64,000 bases of DNA from Achromobacter spanius (GCF_002812705.1 NZ_CP025030.1:2728001-2792000), one strand, 5' to 3'. Shown: positions 17,184-27,007, numbered from the stretch's first letter. Notes: generated by a model not told the origin, from the sequence alone. Translations and numbers: made by a program.

Positions 17184-19418
17184 ATGGTTTTGACGCAGGC
17201 GGTCGGACGTTGCGGCAGGGCGCGGCAGAAAGATATCGGACTCGGCGACGCCAGGCGCGGACTGCGCCCAGGCTTGCGGTGGGTGATGCAGGCGGCGGGC
17301 TTGACGGCCGGTCTGACGGCCGGTCTGACAGCAGGGCTGGACCACGGCGCCTGGGCGCAGCCGGCGGACGCCATCCTGGCCCCCGTGGTGGTGACGGGCA
17401 CGCGCCTGGGCACATCGATACTGGACACGCCCGCGTCCGTGGACGTGGTGGACGGCGTGCGCATGCGCCAGGGCCAACCGCAGATCAACCTGTCCGAAGG
17501 CCTGGCCGGGGTGCCGGGCCTGCAGATCCAGAACCGGCAGAACTATGCGCAAGACCTGCAGATTTCCAGCCGTGGCTTTGGCGCGCGGTCGACCTTCGGC
17601 GTGCGCGGCGTGCGTCTGTATGTCGACGGCATTCCGGCCACGATGCCGGACGGGCAAGGGCAGACGTCGAATATCGACATCGCCACGCTGGGCCGCGTCG
17701 AAGTCATGCGCGGGCCGTTTTCGGCGCTGTACGGCAATTCGTCGGGCGGCGTGATCCAGGCGTTTACCGAAGACGGCGTTGCGCCGCCCTCCGTGACGGC
17801 CAGCGCCTGGGGCGGCAGCTACGGCACCTGGCGCTATGGCGTGCGCGCCAGCGGCGCCACGGGTTCGAGTTCGGGGTCGGATGCGGGCCCCGGCCCCGGC
17901 GACATGGACTATGTGGTGGGCGCCACGCGCTTCACCACCGACGGCTATCGGGACCACAGCGCGGCCCGCAAGAACCTGGCCAACGCCAAGCTGGGCCTGC
18001 AACTGGACGACGCCAGCCGCTTGACGATCGTGGTCAACAGCGTGGACCTGACCGCGCAAGACCCGCTGGGCCTGACCTATCAACAGTTTCAGGACGACCC
18101 CCGCGCGGCCCCCCTGGCCGAGCAGTACAACACCCGCAAGACGGTGCGCCAGACGCAAGGGGGCCTGGTCTACGAACGGCAGGTGGACAGCCGCAACACG
18201 TTGCGGGTGATGGCTTATTACGGCCAGCGCGACACGACTCAGTACCAGTCGATACCGCCCGCCGTGCAATTGGCGCCGACGCAGGCGGGGGGCGTCATCG
18301 ATCTATCGCGCCAGTACGGCGGCGCGGATGTGCGCTGGACGTCCGAGCTGGACGTCGCCGGGCGGCCGCTGACGCTGGTGGGCGGCATTGCCTACGATGC
18401 GATGCGGGAAGATCGCAAGGGCTATCAGAACTTCACCGGCACGGTGGCCAACCCGCAACTGGGCGTGCAGGGCGCGTTGCGCCGCGATGAGACCAACAGC
18501 GTGTACAACGCCGACCCGTATCTGCAAGCATCCTGGCAAGTGACTTCGCGTTGGACGCTGGACGCCGGCCTGCGTTACAGCACCGTCAGCTTCGATTCCA
18601 ACGACCACTACATTGCCAGCGGCAACGGCGACGACAGCGGCACGGCGCGCTACCGCAAAGCCCTGCCGGTTGCGGCGCTGCGCTATGCGGCAAGCGACGA
18701 CGTCAGCCTGTATGCGTCCTACGGACGCGGTTTTGAAACGCCCACCTTCAACGAAATCTCGTATCGCCCAGGCGGCTTGCCGGGCTTGAATTTTGGCTTG
18801 GCGCCGTCGCTCAGCACCAACCTTGAAGCAGGCGTGAAGGCCCGCATGGCGGGCGGGCTGCTGACCGCCGCCGTGTTCCACACGGGTACCGATGACGAGA
18901 TCGTGTCGGCCGGCAGTTCAGGCGGACGCACCACGTACCAGAACGCGGGCCGCACGCGGCGTGACGGCTTGGAGTTGGGCTGGTCCAGGGAGCTGGCGCC
19001 GCACTGGCGCACGCAGTTTGCCTATACCTGGTTGAACGCGCGCTACGCCGACGACGGCTCGGGCGGCATCCGCGCGGGCAACAAGATTCCGGGCATTGCG
19101 CGGCAGTCGGTGTTTGCCTCCGTGGCCTGGGCGCCGCCGGAAGGCTGGCAGGCCGCTCTGGAAGGTCGTTTGCTCAGCAAGATCTATGTGAATGACGCCA
19201 ACGACCAGGACGCGCCCGGCTACTTCGTGGCGGCCTTAAGCGCCGGCTATATCAAGCAGGTGGATGCCTGGGAACTCAGCGCCTATGCGCGGGTGGACAA
19301 CCTGTTCGACAAGCAATACGTGGGCTCGGTGATCGTCAACGAAAACAACGGCCGGTATTACGAGCCGGCCGCGGGGCGCAGCCTGGGGCTGGGCCTGGGC
19401 GCCACCTATCGGTTCTAA
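17184..19418 (+). CDS. TonB-dependent outer-membrane receptor, PqqU/YncD-like
   Basis: 744 residues. Signal segment ends near GAWA-Q and includes a repeated LTAG stretch; a TonB box-like region follows (PVVVTG), then plug domain (about 60-175) and beta-barrel ending in the outer-membrane signature YRF. The plug contains SSRGFGARSTFGVRG and DGIPATMPDGQG, which recall E. coli YncD, the PQQ-uptake receptor PqqU. A PQQ or siderophore-like cargo is thus possible but unproven. The ATG at 17184 has a purine run immediately before it; ATG 17286 is an alternative start. Convergent with nifQ. Confidence 0.85.
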   Translation: MVLTQAVGRCGRARQKDIGLGDARRGLRPGLRWVMQAAGLTAGLTAGLTAGLDHGAWAQPADAILAPVVVTGTRLGTSILDTPASVDVVDGVRMRQGQPQINLSEGLAGVPGLQIQNRQNYAQDLQISSRGFGARSTFGVRGVRLYVDGIPATMPDGQGQTSNIDIATLGRVEVMRGPFSALYGNSSGGVIQAFTEDGVAPPSVTASAWGGSYGTWRYGVRASGATGSSSGSDAGPGPGDMDYVVGATRFTTDGYRDHSAARKNLANAKLGLQLDDASRLTIVVNSVDLTAQDPLGLTYQQFQDDPRAAPLAEQYNTRKTVRQTQGGLVYERQVDSRNTLRVMAYYGQRDTTQYQSIPPAVQLAPTQAGGVIDLSRQYGGADVRWTSELDVAGRPLTLVGGIAYDAMREDRKGYQNFTGTVANPQLGVQGALRRDETNSVYNADPYLQASWQVTSRWTLDAGLRYSTVSFDSNDHYIASGNGDDSGTARYRKALPVAALRYAASDDVSLYASYGRGFETPTFNEISYRPGGLPGLNFGLAPSLSTNLEAGVKARMAGGLLTAAVFHTGTDDEIVSAGSSGGRTTYQNAGRTRRDGLELGWSRELAPHWRTQFAYTWLNARYADDGSGGIRAGNKIPGIARQSVFASVAWAPPEGWQAALEGRLLSKIYVNDANDQDAPGYFVAALSAGYIKQVDAWELSAYARVDNLFDKQYVGSVIVNENNGRYYEPAAGRSLGLGLGATYRF

Positions 19419-19439
19419 GACTTTCAGTTCGACGCGCCC

Positions 19440-20069
19440 TCAGTCGGGCGTGTTGGCGTAGCAGACGTCGTGGTCTTCGCACTGGGGGCAGCCGGGTGCG
19501 GCCGACGGCGGCAAGCCCGCATGTTCGCAGGCCGAGTAGGCCAGGAATTGCTTCCAGCGCAGGTTGCGCGTGTTGCGCATTACCAGCCCGGGATAGTGGC
19601 GCGCCAGCAGGAAGGTCACGTCTTCACGGCCGGACAGGCCCAGGTCGCGCCACAGATGGTCGGGGCGCAGGCAGGCGTGCACCAGCACACCGGTGACCCA
19701 GGGCGTGGTGAGGGTATCGGGGGCACGGTAGGCTTCAAGCAGCACGCGCATCAGCAAGGTAAAGCCGGGCTTGGGGTCGCCCCGGCCGCGTGCCGCGTAG
19801 GCGCTGTATTGCTGGACCAGATCCGCCAGCCTGGCGTCCGGGGAAGCGAGTGCGCCCGGGAACAGATAGTGCAGCAGTTCCGCCAGTTCTTCGGGGCAAA
19901 GGCCGCTGCGCGCCAGGTCATGATGCGCGAGACTGGTGCCGATCACCGTGGCGAAGAAGCCCGCATCAGGGTGGCCCGGCGGCGCGTGGTGCAACAGGGC
20001 GCGGGCAAACCGCTGGGCCGGCATGGCAATGTCGGCATGAGCGGTAGTAGGGGTCAGCACGGCGTCCAT
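19440..20069 (-). CDS. nifQ: NifQ-family protein (orphan)
   Basis: 209 residues. The C-terminus has the NifQ cysteine cluster: C181, C194, C197 and C203, with GCPQCEDHDVC. In diazotrophs NifQ carries a Mo-Fe-S cluster and donates molybdenum for FeMo-cofactor synthesis. No other nif gene occurs in the window, so here it may serve another molybdenum-related purpose or be a relic, though the cluster is intact. A ModE-like palindrome lies about 45 bp upstream of the start. Confidence 0.82.
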   Translation of the reverse strand: MDAVLTPTTAHADIAMPAQRFARALLHHAPPGHPDAGFFATVIGTSLAHHDLARSGLCPEELAELLHYLFPGALASPDARLADLVQQYSAYAARGRGDPKPGFTLLMRVLLEAYRAPDTLTTPWVTGVLVHACLRPDHLWRDLGLSGREDVTFLLARHYPGLVMRNTRNLRWKQFLAYSACEHAGLPPSAAPGCPQCEDHDVCYANTPD

Positions 20070-20113
20070 GGCGGTAGCGGCAGTCGCGGAAGTAATTCTG
20101 ATGTTAATGAACT

Positions 20114-20137
20114 CGATATGTTGCGAAATATATAACG
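20114..20137. promoter_or_regulatory. ModE-like operator upstream of nifQ
   Basis: 24-bp imperfect dyad with half-sites CGATATGTTG (20114-20123) and TATATAACG (20129-20137). It matches 16 of 24 positions of the E. coli modA ModE operator as recalled, including both outer half-sites. It is centred about 55 bp upstream of the nifQ start in an AT-rich patch. The downstream gene is predicted to bind molybdenum, which supports the reading. Confidence 0.5.
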
Positions 20138-20274
20138 AAAGCCATGTCAGCCTGACGATATTGTGGACAAAATCGTCTCAGGACATACCCGAAGAGCCGG
20201 CCATGACGGGTGGCAAATGTCTGCGCGCGGACGAGTATCATCGGCGTCCCTGATTCTTCTGGCTTCGTCCCCGC

Positions 20275-22791
20275 ATGCCGCGCAGCTTCCGTCCCGCAGT
20301 TTCCCGAATGTTCGGCGCCGTCCTGGTGGCCTTGGCAGGTTTTTCGGCGGCGCCTCGGCCCGCCGTGGCGTACGACATCGGAGCCGTCATCGACGCCATG
20401 CGCCTGTCGCGCTACCCGCTGCGCGAACCCGAGCGGCGTGTCTGGGGAACCGAGAACGTCAAGGACGCGGTGCTGGTCGGGCAGATGGAGAACCGGCTTT
20501 ACCTGTATCGGTACGTGCGCGGCGCGGGCAAGGAATTCAGCCTGGATTTCCGCTCGCAGCCGCTGGTGATCGACCCGGCAAGCTGGCAGGCAACGCGTGA
20601 AGAAAATGTGCGTGTCAGGGCGCCGCGCGATGCGCAAACCCAGTACTGGGTGGGCTACGCCTATCCGGGCTCGGACGACACGCGGGCCGATGGCTTTCTG
20701 GTGGATGCGGAGGGCGTGGCGGCCACCGTCCAGGCCGACACACGGCTGATCGTCGTGACGGCCGACCGGCCCTGGAACGATGAACGCAAGACGCAGGCCC
20801 TGGCCACGCTGCGCCCGGCGCTGACCGACTACCCCGTGCGCATGCCGGCGTTTCCCGCCGATGTGCGTTTTGAATACCGCACGCCGGTGGATGTGACCGC
20901 CACCTTCCGCACGCTGCATCAGGTAGCGCGCGCCGTGCCGCGCGCCAAGACGGCCGAGTTCAGCCGCGCGCTGGCCGATCTGCGCCGCTTTGTCATGGAG
21001 CAGGACTACCGCGAGATCGACCCCAACGGCAAAGATCCCGAGATGCTGACGGCGTTGAACGACTACGGCTTCTGGCTGGCCGAGTCGGGCGATACCGAGC
21101 AGGCCGACCGCATCCTGACCGACGTGTTGCGGCGCGACCCGGCTCGCACGGCGGCCTATTTGAACCGGGCTGATGCGCGCTGGAAGCAAAGCACGAAGAC
21201 GCGCGACAAGCGCGGTTATTTCGAAGCCCTGGCGCGCGAGGACTACCGCCTGTATTGCGCGCGCAGGCTGGCGGCCAATGAACCCATTCCTGGCAACATC
21301 GCCACGCGGATCGGCGCGGCGTTGAATGACAATGCGCCGCTGAACGCCCAGATCTGCCGACCCCGGCTCGCCATCTTCAAGGCAATCCAGGCAGACGACC
21401 TGGACGCCGTGCGCGCAGAGCTGGCGGCCGGGCAAGACCCCAACGGCGTGAACGAGAACGGCACGTCGGCGCTGGCGGTGGCCGTGTCCCGCAAGCAGTT
21501 GGAGACGGTGCGGGTGCTGCTGGCCGCCGGCGCGCGCGCCGACGGGCCCAACAACGGCTATGTGCTGCTGGCCAGCGCACTGCCCGACGTCCGCGACACC
21601 CGCCCCGCCGCCGAACGCTATGCGCTGGCCGACACCCTGATTGCGGCGGGCGCGCCTTTGGATGCAACGGACTCCAACGGCACGCCGCTACTGGTGCGCC
21701 GCATTTCGTACTACAGCGAAGACAAGGACACGCTCAGCTATCTGCTGGCCAAGGGCGCCAACCCGAACGTACGCGAAAAGAACGGGCGGTCGGCGTTGCA
21801 TGCCGCGATGCAAAGCCCCAAGACATTCTGGTTTGCCCAGGCGCTGCTGGCCAAGGGCGCCGACATCAATGCCGCCTATGTGCGCATGGTCTACGGCAAC
21901 CAGAACATGTGGGAAACGCCCCTGCTGGAAGCGCTGCGCGGGGCCATCAGCGGCGAGTTCACGCCCACCGTGGTGTATCCCATCCCCGAGCGCGTGACCT
22001 TCGCCCTGGCCCAGGGCGCGGACGCGGCGGTGGGCGGCTATAGCGCCAGCAAGACGCCGGAACGCAATGGCCTGAATGAAGCGCTGACGCTGGCCGCGCG
22101 CACCCTGCAGCCGACGCTGGTGGATCAATTGGCAGCAGCCGCCAAGCCGCCGCGCCAGGCCTTGACGCCGGAATCCCTGTCCAGCCTGTTGAGCGTGTGG
22201 AATCAGTTGGAAATTCGCGCGGCCATCAAGCAGAACAGCCCGGAATGGGACGGCCAGCGCGCCAAGCTGCGCGCCACTGCCGACCGTCTGCTGGCGGCCG
22301 GCGTGCCGCTGACCTGGGCGCAGGATGCCACCGGCCTGGGCAACAATCGCCTGGCGCCGCTCAGCCTGCCGTGGCTGCCCGACGACCTTTATCTGCAATG
22401 GCTGGAACAGGGTGCCGATGCGTCGGACCGAACCGACTCCGGCGTGCGCCTGGATGGCGTCGTGAATGCCGACGCCTTGCCGCTGGTGATCATGCTGCGT
22501 GTGGGCAACGACGCCAAGGCGCAGATGCTGCTGGCGCACGACGCCGGGCTGTATCGCACCCCCTGGCGTTGCGGCATGGCGGTGGCCGACGTGCTGGCCT
22601 GGCAACTGAGCAACACCGGCCCCATCAGCCCGACGGGCGCGCGGGCGATCCGGCAGGTGCTGGAAGGCGCGCAGGGCGCGGCCAGTTGCGATCTGGACCA
22701 GGCCTCGCGCGTGCAGCCGTTTGTGGGCGTGTCCGCCCGCGATCTGGCCACGCGCGCCAACGTGACGCTGACGGTGAAGGCGCCGGGCTAG
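20275..22791 (+). CDS. Large periplasmic ankyrin-repeat protein
   Basis: 838 residues with N-terminal signal peptide (VLVALAGFSAAPRPAVAY, cut near AVA-Y). The first third (about 35-235) has no recognised domain. A helical, TPR-like segment follows (about 245-330: TALNDYGFWLAESGDTEQAD then DPARTAAYLNRADARWK). Ankyrin repeats run from about 365 to 560 (for example NENGTSALAVAVSRKQLETV and EKNGRSALHAAM), with further degenerate repeats behind. It should act as a protein-binding scaffold outside the cytoplasm. It is single-gene, divergent from nifQ, and shares a terminator with the cyo operon. No close functional family is recognised. Confidence 0.8.
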   Translation: MPRSFRPAVSRMFGAVLVALAGFSAAPRPAVAYDIGAVIDAMRLSRYPLREPERRVWGTENVKDAVLVGQMENRLYLYRYVRGAGKEFSLDFRSQPLVIDPASWQATREENVRVRAPRDAQTQYWVGYAYPGSDDTRADGFLVDAEGVAATVQADTRLIVVTADRPWNDERKTQALATLRPALTDYPVRMPAFPADVRFEYRTPVDVTATFRTLHQVARAVPRAKTAEFSRALADLRRFVMEQDYREIDPNGKDPEMLTALNDYGFWLAESGDTEQADRILTDVLRRDPARTAAYLNRADARWKQSTKTRDKRGYFEALAREDYRLYCARRLAANEPIPGNIATRIGAALNDNAPLNAQICRPRLAIFKAIQADDLDAVRAELAAGQDPNGVNENGTSALAVAVSRKQLETVRVLLAAGARADGPNNGYVLLASALPDVRDTRPAAERYALADTLIAAGAPLDATDSNGTPLLVRRISYYSEDKDTLSYLLAKGANPNVREKNGRSALHAAMQSPKTFWFAQALLAKGADINAAYVRMVYGNQNMWETPLLEALRGAISGEFTPTVVYPIPERVTFALAQGADAAVGGYSASKTPERNGLNEALTLAARTLQPTLVDQLAAAAKPPRQALTPESLSSLLSVWNQLEIRAAIKQNSPEWDGQRAKLRATADRLLAAGVPLTWAQDATGLGNNRLAPLSLPWLPDDLYLQWLEQGADASDRTDSGVRLDGVVNADALPLVIMLRVGNDAKAQMLLAHDAGLYRTPWRCGMAVADVLAWQLSNTGPISPTGARAIRQVLEGAQGAASCDLDQASRVQPFVGVSARDLATRANVTLTVKAPG

Positions 22792-22822
22792 GCGGCCGCG
22801 CACGGTGCATCCGCTCCAAAAC

Positions 22823-22853
22823 AAAACAGGCGCCCGAAGGCGCCTGTTTTTTT
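22823..22853. terminator. Bidirectional rho-independent terminator
   Basis: Stem ACAGGCGCC / GGCGCCTGT with CGAA loop, followed by T residues on the plus strand and preceded by an A-rich run that gives T-rich sequence on the minus strand. It separates the convergent ankyrin gene and the cyo operon. Confidence 0.9.
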
Positions 22854-22892
22854 GCGTTGACACCGGCTAACCGCGCCGGCGGCAAGCCGTCA

Positions 22893-23243
22893 TTACATGG
22901 CGTGGCCCATGTTGACGTTCATGTTGTACAGCACCCATGCCGACCCGCCCACGATGATGGCGATGATCATTACGGTGAAGACGAACGCGGCGAGGTTGTC
23001 GCGCGCCGACTTCGACGCGCCCATGTGCAGGAAATACACCAGTTGCACCAGCAACTGGAGCACGCACAGGGCAACGACGCCGACGATGGTGATGGTGTGC
23101 GACAGCGCGCCGTGCATCACCAGGCCGAAAGAGCCGAAGGTGAGCAGCAGCGAGAGCACGAAACCGATGATGTAGGACTTCAGGCTGCCGTGGTCGGCAG
23201 CGTGATCGTCGTGGCCGTGTGCGGCCGCAGCGGAGTGCGACAT
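22893..23243 (-). CDS. cyoD: Cytochrome bo3 ubiquinol oxidase subunit IV
   Basis: 116 residues with three transmembrane helices and a His-rich N-terminus (HGHDDHAADHG). Small subunit of the bo3 quinol oxidase that supports assembly of the CuB-containing core. The frame is open to 23324, but ATG 23243 ([12 protein letters not shown]) is right because it overlaps the cyoC stop (TGATG), giving translational coupling. Last gene of the operon; no cyoE (heme O synthase) follows, because a terminator comes next. Confidence 0.95.
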   Translation of the reverse strand: MSHSAAAAHGHDDHAADHGSLKSYIIGFVLSLLLTFGSFGLVMHGALSHTITIVGVVALCVLQLLVQLVYFLHMGASKSARDNLAAFVFTVMIIAIIVGGSAWVLYNMNVNMGHAM

Positions 23244-23857
23244 CAGAGGGCTCCCAAGAGATAGACGAAGGTGAAGACGCAGATCCAGACGATGTCCAGG
23301 AAGTGCCAGAACAGGCTCAGGCACGCCAGACGACGCTTGTTGATCGAGTCCAGGCCATGGCGGCGGATCATGTCGAGCATGACGATGATCCAGATCAGGC
23401 CGAAGGTGACGTGCAGGCCGTGCGTGCCGATCAGCGTGAAGAACGCCGACAGGTAAGCACTGCGGCCCGGGCCGGCGCCTTCAGTGATCAGGTGATGGAA
23501 TTCCCAGACTTCCATCGCGATAAAGCCCGCGCCGAACAGGAACGTGACCATCAACCAGCCCATCGCGCGGGACTTGTTGTTGGCGTGCACGTTCAGGTTG
23601 GCCATGCCGAAGGTGAAGCTGGAGAACAACAGCAACAGCGTTTCGACCAGCACGAACTTCAGGTCGAACAGTTCCTTGCCCGTGGGGCCGCCCGCGGTGG
23701 CGTTGGACAACACCGCGAACGTGGCGAACAGCACCGAAAAGATCAGCAAGTCGCTCATCAGATAGACCCAGAAACCGAAAACGGTCTTGGATCCATCGTC
23801 GTGATGCGCGTGATCGTCGTGACCCGCGTGGGGGTGAGTGGCTACGGCTTGAATCAT
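23243..23857 (-). CDS. cyoC: Cytochrome bo3 ubiquinol oxidase subunit III
   Basis: 204 residues with five transmembrane helices, as in E. coli CyoC; a His-rich cytosolic N-terminus ([15 protein letters not shown]) precedes them. The subunit III signature ([16 protein letters not shown] and [11 protein letters not shown]) is present. It stabilises the catalytic subunit of the quinol oxidase in the inner membrane. It starts 3 bp after the cyoB stop and overlaps cyoD by one base. Confidence 0.96.
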   Translation of the reverse strand: MIQAVATHPHAGHDDHAHHDDGSKTVFGFWVYLMSDLLIFSVLFATFAVLSNATAGGPTGKELFDLKFVLVETLLLLFSSFTFGMANLNVHANNKSRAMGWLMVTFLFGAGFIAMEVWEFHHLITEGAGPGRSAYLSAFFTLIGTHGLHVTFGLIWIIVMLDMIRRHGLDSINKRRLACLSLFWHFLDIVWICVFTFVYLLGAL

Positions 23858-23860
23858 GGC

Positions 23861-25837
23861 TCAGGCGGCCTTCTGCATTTTGTCAAAGTGAGCGTTTTCG
23901 ATGCGTTCGACTTCCGCGGCCGGGACCCAGTAATCGACGTCGCGGTCGTAGGCACGGGCGATGAACGCACCGATCATGCCGACGAAACCGGCGGCGGCGA
24001 GCCACCAGATGTGCCAGATCAGCGCAAAGCACATGATCAGGCCGAACAGACCGATGTAGACGCCGGCGCCGGTGTTACGCGGCATGTGGATGTCTTCGTA
24101 CTTGGCCGGGCGCTTGTAGGCCTTGCCGTTCTGCTTGTCTTCCCAGAACTGGTCCAGCTCATCAACGTGAGGAACGTGGGCGAAGTTGTAGAAAGGAGCC
24201 GGCGACGAAATCGACCATTCCAGGGTGCGGCCATCCCAGGGATCGCCGGTGACGTCCTGGTTTTGCTTGCGTTGGCGAACCGACACGAACACTTGCTGCA
24301 GCAGGAACCAGATGCCCAGCATGATCAGCGCGGCGCCAGCCAGCGCAACCAGCAGGTAGGGCTGCCATTCGGGGTTGTCGTAGTGGTTCAGGCGACGCGT
24401 CATGCCCTTGAAGCCCAGGATGTACAGGGGCATGAAGGCCATGAAGAAACCAACGAACCAGCAGTAGAACGAGTAGCGGCCCAGGCGTTCATTCAGCGTG
24501 AAGCCGAATGCCTTCGGGAACCAGTACGTCATGCCCGCGATACAACCGAACACCACGCCACCGATGATGGTGTTGTGGAAGTGAGCGATCAGGAACAAGC
24601 TGTTGTGCAGCACGAAGGACACGCCGGGGATGGCCAGCATCACGCCGGTCATGCCGCCGATGACGAAGACGATCATGAAGCCCAGCGTCCACAGCACCGG
24701 CGTCGTGATGCGCAGGCGGCCGCGGTAGATGGTGAACAGCCAGTTGAAAATCTTCGCGCCCGTCGGGATCGAGATAATCATCGTTGCAATGCCGAAGAAG
24801 GCATTGACGTTGGCCCCCGCACCCATCGTGAAGAAGTGGTGCAGCCAGACCAGGAACGACAGCACGCCGATGGCGGCCGTGGCGTAAACCATGGACTTGT
24901 AGCCGAACAGCGTCTTGCGGGCAAAGGTGGCAACCACTTCCGAATACACGCCGAACGCCGGGAGCACCAGGATGTAGACCTCGGGGTGACCCCAGATCCA
25001 GATCAGGTTCACGTACATCATGACGTTGCCGCCCATGTCGTTCGTGAAGAAGTGCGTGCCCAGGTAGCGGTCCATGGTCAACAGCGCAAGCGTTGCGGCC
25101 AGGACGGGGAAGGCGGCGACGATCAGCACGTTGGTAACCAGCGAGGTCCACGTGAAAATCGGCATCTTCATCAGGCTCATGCCCGGTGCGCGCATGCGCA
25201 GGATGGTCACAATGAAGTTGATGCCGCTAAGCGTTGTGCCCAACCCGGATATCTGGAGCGCCCAGATGTAGTAGTCCACCCCGACGCTTGGGCTGTAATC
25301 CAGCCCAGACAACGGCGGATAGGCGAGCCAGCCGGTCGCGGCGAATTCGCCCACGAACAGCGAGATCATCATCAGCGCGACGCCGGCGCCGAACAGCCAG
25401 AAGCTCAGCGAGTTCAGGAACGGGTAGGCCACGTCGCGGGCGCCGATCTGCAGCGGCACCACGATGTTCATCAGCCCGGTAATGAAGGGCATCGCCATGA
25501 AGAAAATCATGATGACGCCGTGGGCGGTGAAGATCTGGTCGTAGTGGTGCGGTGGCAGGAAGCCGGCGGAGTCGGCGGAAGCCACCGCCAACTGGGTGCG
25601 CATCATGATGGCGTCGGCAAAGCCGCGCAACAGCATGATCAGCGCGACGATGATGTACATCACGCCGATGCGCTTGTGGTCGACGGAGGTCAACCATTCC
25701 GTCCAAAGGTACTTCCACTTGCCGAAGTAGGTGATGGCGCCGAAGACCGCTAGGCCTCCCAGGCACACGGCGGCCAGCGTAACCATGACGATAGGTTCAT
25801 GGTACGGAATGGCCTCGAGGGTGAGTTTCCCGAGCAT
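23861..25837 (-). CDS. cyoB: Cytochrome bo3 ubiquinol oxidase subunit I (catalytic)
   Basis: 658 residues, a heme-copper oxidase core that reduces O2 to water with ubiquinol and pumps protons. Low-spin heme ligand H106 (FTAHGVIM) is at the E. coli position. The CuB site [21 protein letters not shown] holds the His-Tyr pair, WLHHFF gives the other two CuB histidines, and AHFHNT carries the remaining heme ligands. The quinone-site residues R71, D75, H98 and Q101 are all present at E. coli numbering, confirming a quinol rather than cytochrome c oxidase. Start 2 bp after the cyoA stop. Confidence 0.97.
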   Translation of the reverse strand: MLGKLTLEAIPYHEPIVMVTLAAVCLGGLAVFGAITYFGKWKYLWTEWLTSVDHKRIGVMYIIVALIMLLRGFADAIMMRTQLAVASADSAGFLPPHHYDQIFTAHGVIMIFFMAMPFITGLMNIVVPLQIGARDVAYPFLNSLSFWLFGAGVALMMISLFVGEFAATGWLAYPPLSGLDYSPSVGVDYYIWALQISGLGTTLSGINFIVTILRMRAPGMSLMKMPIFTWTSLVTNVLIVAAFPVLAATLALLTMDRYLGTHFFTNDMGGNVMMYVNLIWIWGHPEVYILVLPAFGVYSEVVATFARKTLFGYKSMVYATAAIGVLSFLVWLHHFFTMGAGANVNAFFGIATMIISIPTGAKIFNWLFTIYRGRLRITTPVLWTLGFMIVFVIGGMTGVMLAIPGVSFVLHNSLFLIAHFHNTIIGGVVFGCIAGMTYWFPKAFGFTLNERLGRYSFYCWFVGFFMAFMPLYILGFKGMTRRLNHYDNPEWQPYLLVALAGAALIMLGIWFLLQQVFVSVRQRKQNQDVTGDPWDGRTLEWSISSPAPFYNFAHVPHVDELDQFWEDKQNGKAYKRPAKYEDIHMPRNTGAGVYIGLFGLIMCFALIWHIWWLAAAGFVGMIGAFIARAYDRDVDYWVPAAEVERIENAHFDKMQKAA

Positions 25838-25839
25838 TG

Positions 25840-26748
25840 TTAGTTAATTCCTGCGATCAGATTGTTCGACGTGGACGTGCACGTGGCGGAGTCCACACCG
25901 GCCATCTTGGACATCGTGCTGCCCAAGACGAAATCAAACATGGCGGGAGGCGCCGACGAATACTTGACGACCGGGTTGCGTTCGCTGCGCTTGGTCAGCT
26001 CGGCATAAACCTCGGGGGTCAGGGCCGTGGGCGAAGCCTTGGCTTCCTTGACCCAGTTGTCGAACCCTTCTTGCGGCATCGCGATGGCCTTGAAGCGCAT
26101 GCCGGAGAAACCGGCGCCGCTGTAGTTGGCCGAGATGCCGGCGTAGGTGCCGGCTTCGCGCGCATTCAGGTGCAACTTCGTTTCCATGCCGGCCATCGAG
26201 TAGATCTGGCTACCCAGTTGCGGAATGAAGAACGAATTCATGACCGAGGCCGACGTGATCCGGAAGTTGACCGGAACGTCCACGGGGAACGCGATCTCGT
26301 TGACCGTGGCGATGTCGTATTCGGGGTAGATGAACAGCCACTTCCAATCCAGCGACACCACCTCGATGGTGACGGGCTTGTGTTCGGAAACGAGCGGCTT
26401 GTAGGGATCCAGCGCGTGCGTGGAGCGCCAGGTGATCACGGCAAGAATCGCCACGATGATACAAGGAACGGTCCAGACCACGACTTCAATCGCCGTGGAA
26501 TGGGCCCACTTGGGCTGGTAGTCAGCTTTGGTATTGGATGCGCGATATTTCCACGCAAACGCCACGATCATGAACAGTACTGGAATCACAACGATGAGCA
26601 TCAGCCCCGTCGCCGTGAACAGCAAAGTCTTTTCCTGGGCGCCAATATCTCCCTTGGGCGAGAGAATTTCCATGTTGCAGCCGCCAAGCAGCATGACCGC
26701 GCCGACGCCAAAAATGCGCGTTAGGGTCGCAAGGAGGGGGTGTTTCAC
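25840..26748 (-). CDS. cyoA: Cytochrome bo3 ubiquinol oxidase subunit II
   Basis: 302 residues from the GTG at 26748, chosen because it gives a standard lipoprotein signal ending in the lipobox LLGGC (Cys24). The longer frame to 26865 would put 39 unrelated residues ahead of it and cover a regulatory palindrome. Two further transmembrane helices and a periplasmic cupredoxin domain without CuA ligands follow, then the COX_ARM region, as in quinol oxidases. First gene of cyoABCD, 259 bp downstream of regA on the same strand. Confidence 0.93.
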   Translation of the reverse strand: MKHPLLATLTRIFGVGAVMLLGGCNMEILSPKGDIGAQEKTLLFTATGLMLIVVIPVLFMIVAFAWKYRASNTKADYQPKWAHSTAIEVVVWTVPCIIVAILAVITWRSTHALDPYKPLVSEHKPVTIEVVSLDWKWLFIYPEYDIATVNEIAFPVDVPVNFRITSASVMNSFFIPQLGSQIYSMAGMETKLHLNAREAGTYAGISANYSGAGFSGMRFKAIAMPQEGFDNWVKEAKASPTALTPEVYAELTKRSERNPVVKYSSAPPAMFDFVLGSTMSKMAGVDSATCTSTSNNLIAGIN

Positions 26749-26848
26749 GTACAGCCTTGGATGGAGGGTTGGAAATGCTGCGTAGCAGCGGGGCGAAATG
26801 CTGCCAAGCAGCAACGTCCATCCTATCGGCTTGATATCCGTCAAGCAT

Positions 26849-26863
26849 GCGACACATGGTCGC
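26849..26863. promoter_or_regulatory. RegA/ActR-type palindrome, cyoA-proximal copy
   Basis: GCGACACATGGTCGC, arms GCGAC and GTCGC around five bases. It agrees with the RegR-box consensus reported for Bradyrhizobium (GNGRCRTTNNGNCGC) except at the central TT. It lies about 100 bp upstream of the cyoA GTG. Confidence 0.5.
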
Positions 26864-26947
26864 ATTGCCTGGAAGGAATCAGCCCCCAGCGGGGCAGATT
26901 CAGGGTTTTCCTAGGGGGGCAGTTGCCCCGGAGGAGATGCAGGGGGT

Positions 26948-26962
26948 GCGACGTTATGTCGC
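26948..26962. promoter_or_regulatory. RegA/ActR-type palindrome, perfect RegR-box match
   Basis: GCGACGTTATGTCGC fits every position of the RegR-box consensus GNGRCRTTNNGNCGC and is symmetrical in its outer five bases. It lies 200 bp upstream of cyoA and 46 bp after the regA stop codon. Confidence 0.6.
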
Positions 26963-27007
26963 ACCTGCACAATGGGGTGTTGTAAAGATGTGTCGCACCC
27001 GCACAAA

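Larger units (their letters stand above)
26749..27007 (-). promoter_or_regulatory. cyo operon control region
   Basis: 259 bp between regA and cyoA. It contains two GCGAC-N5-GTCGC palindromes and a 16-base direct repeat TGTCGCACC(T/C)GCACAA (26957-26972 and 26991-27006; one mismatch). A GGGGCA/TGCCCC inverted repeat lies near 26915-26930. No ORF. The density of dyads suggests direct control of cyo by RegA, and perhaps autoregulation. Confidence 0.6.

Noticed and set aside
19440..20069. nifQ as evidence of nitrogen fixation
   Set aside because: No nifHDK or cofactor genes are present; a single NifQ-family gene is not enough.
23219..25753. 844-codon plus-strand open frame
   Set aside because: Antisense to cyoBCD, charged low-complexity translation; the cyo proteins are certain.
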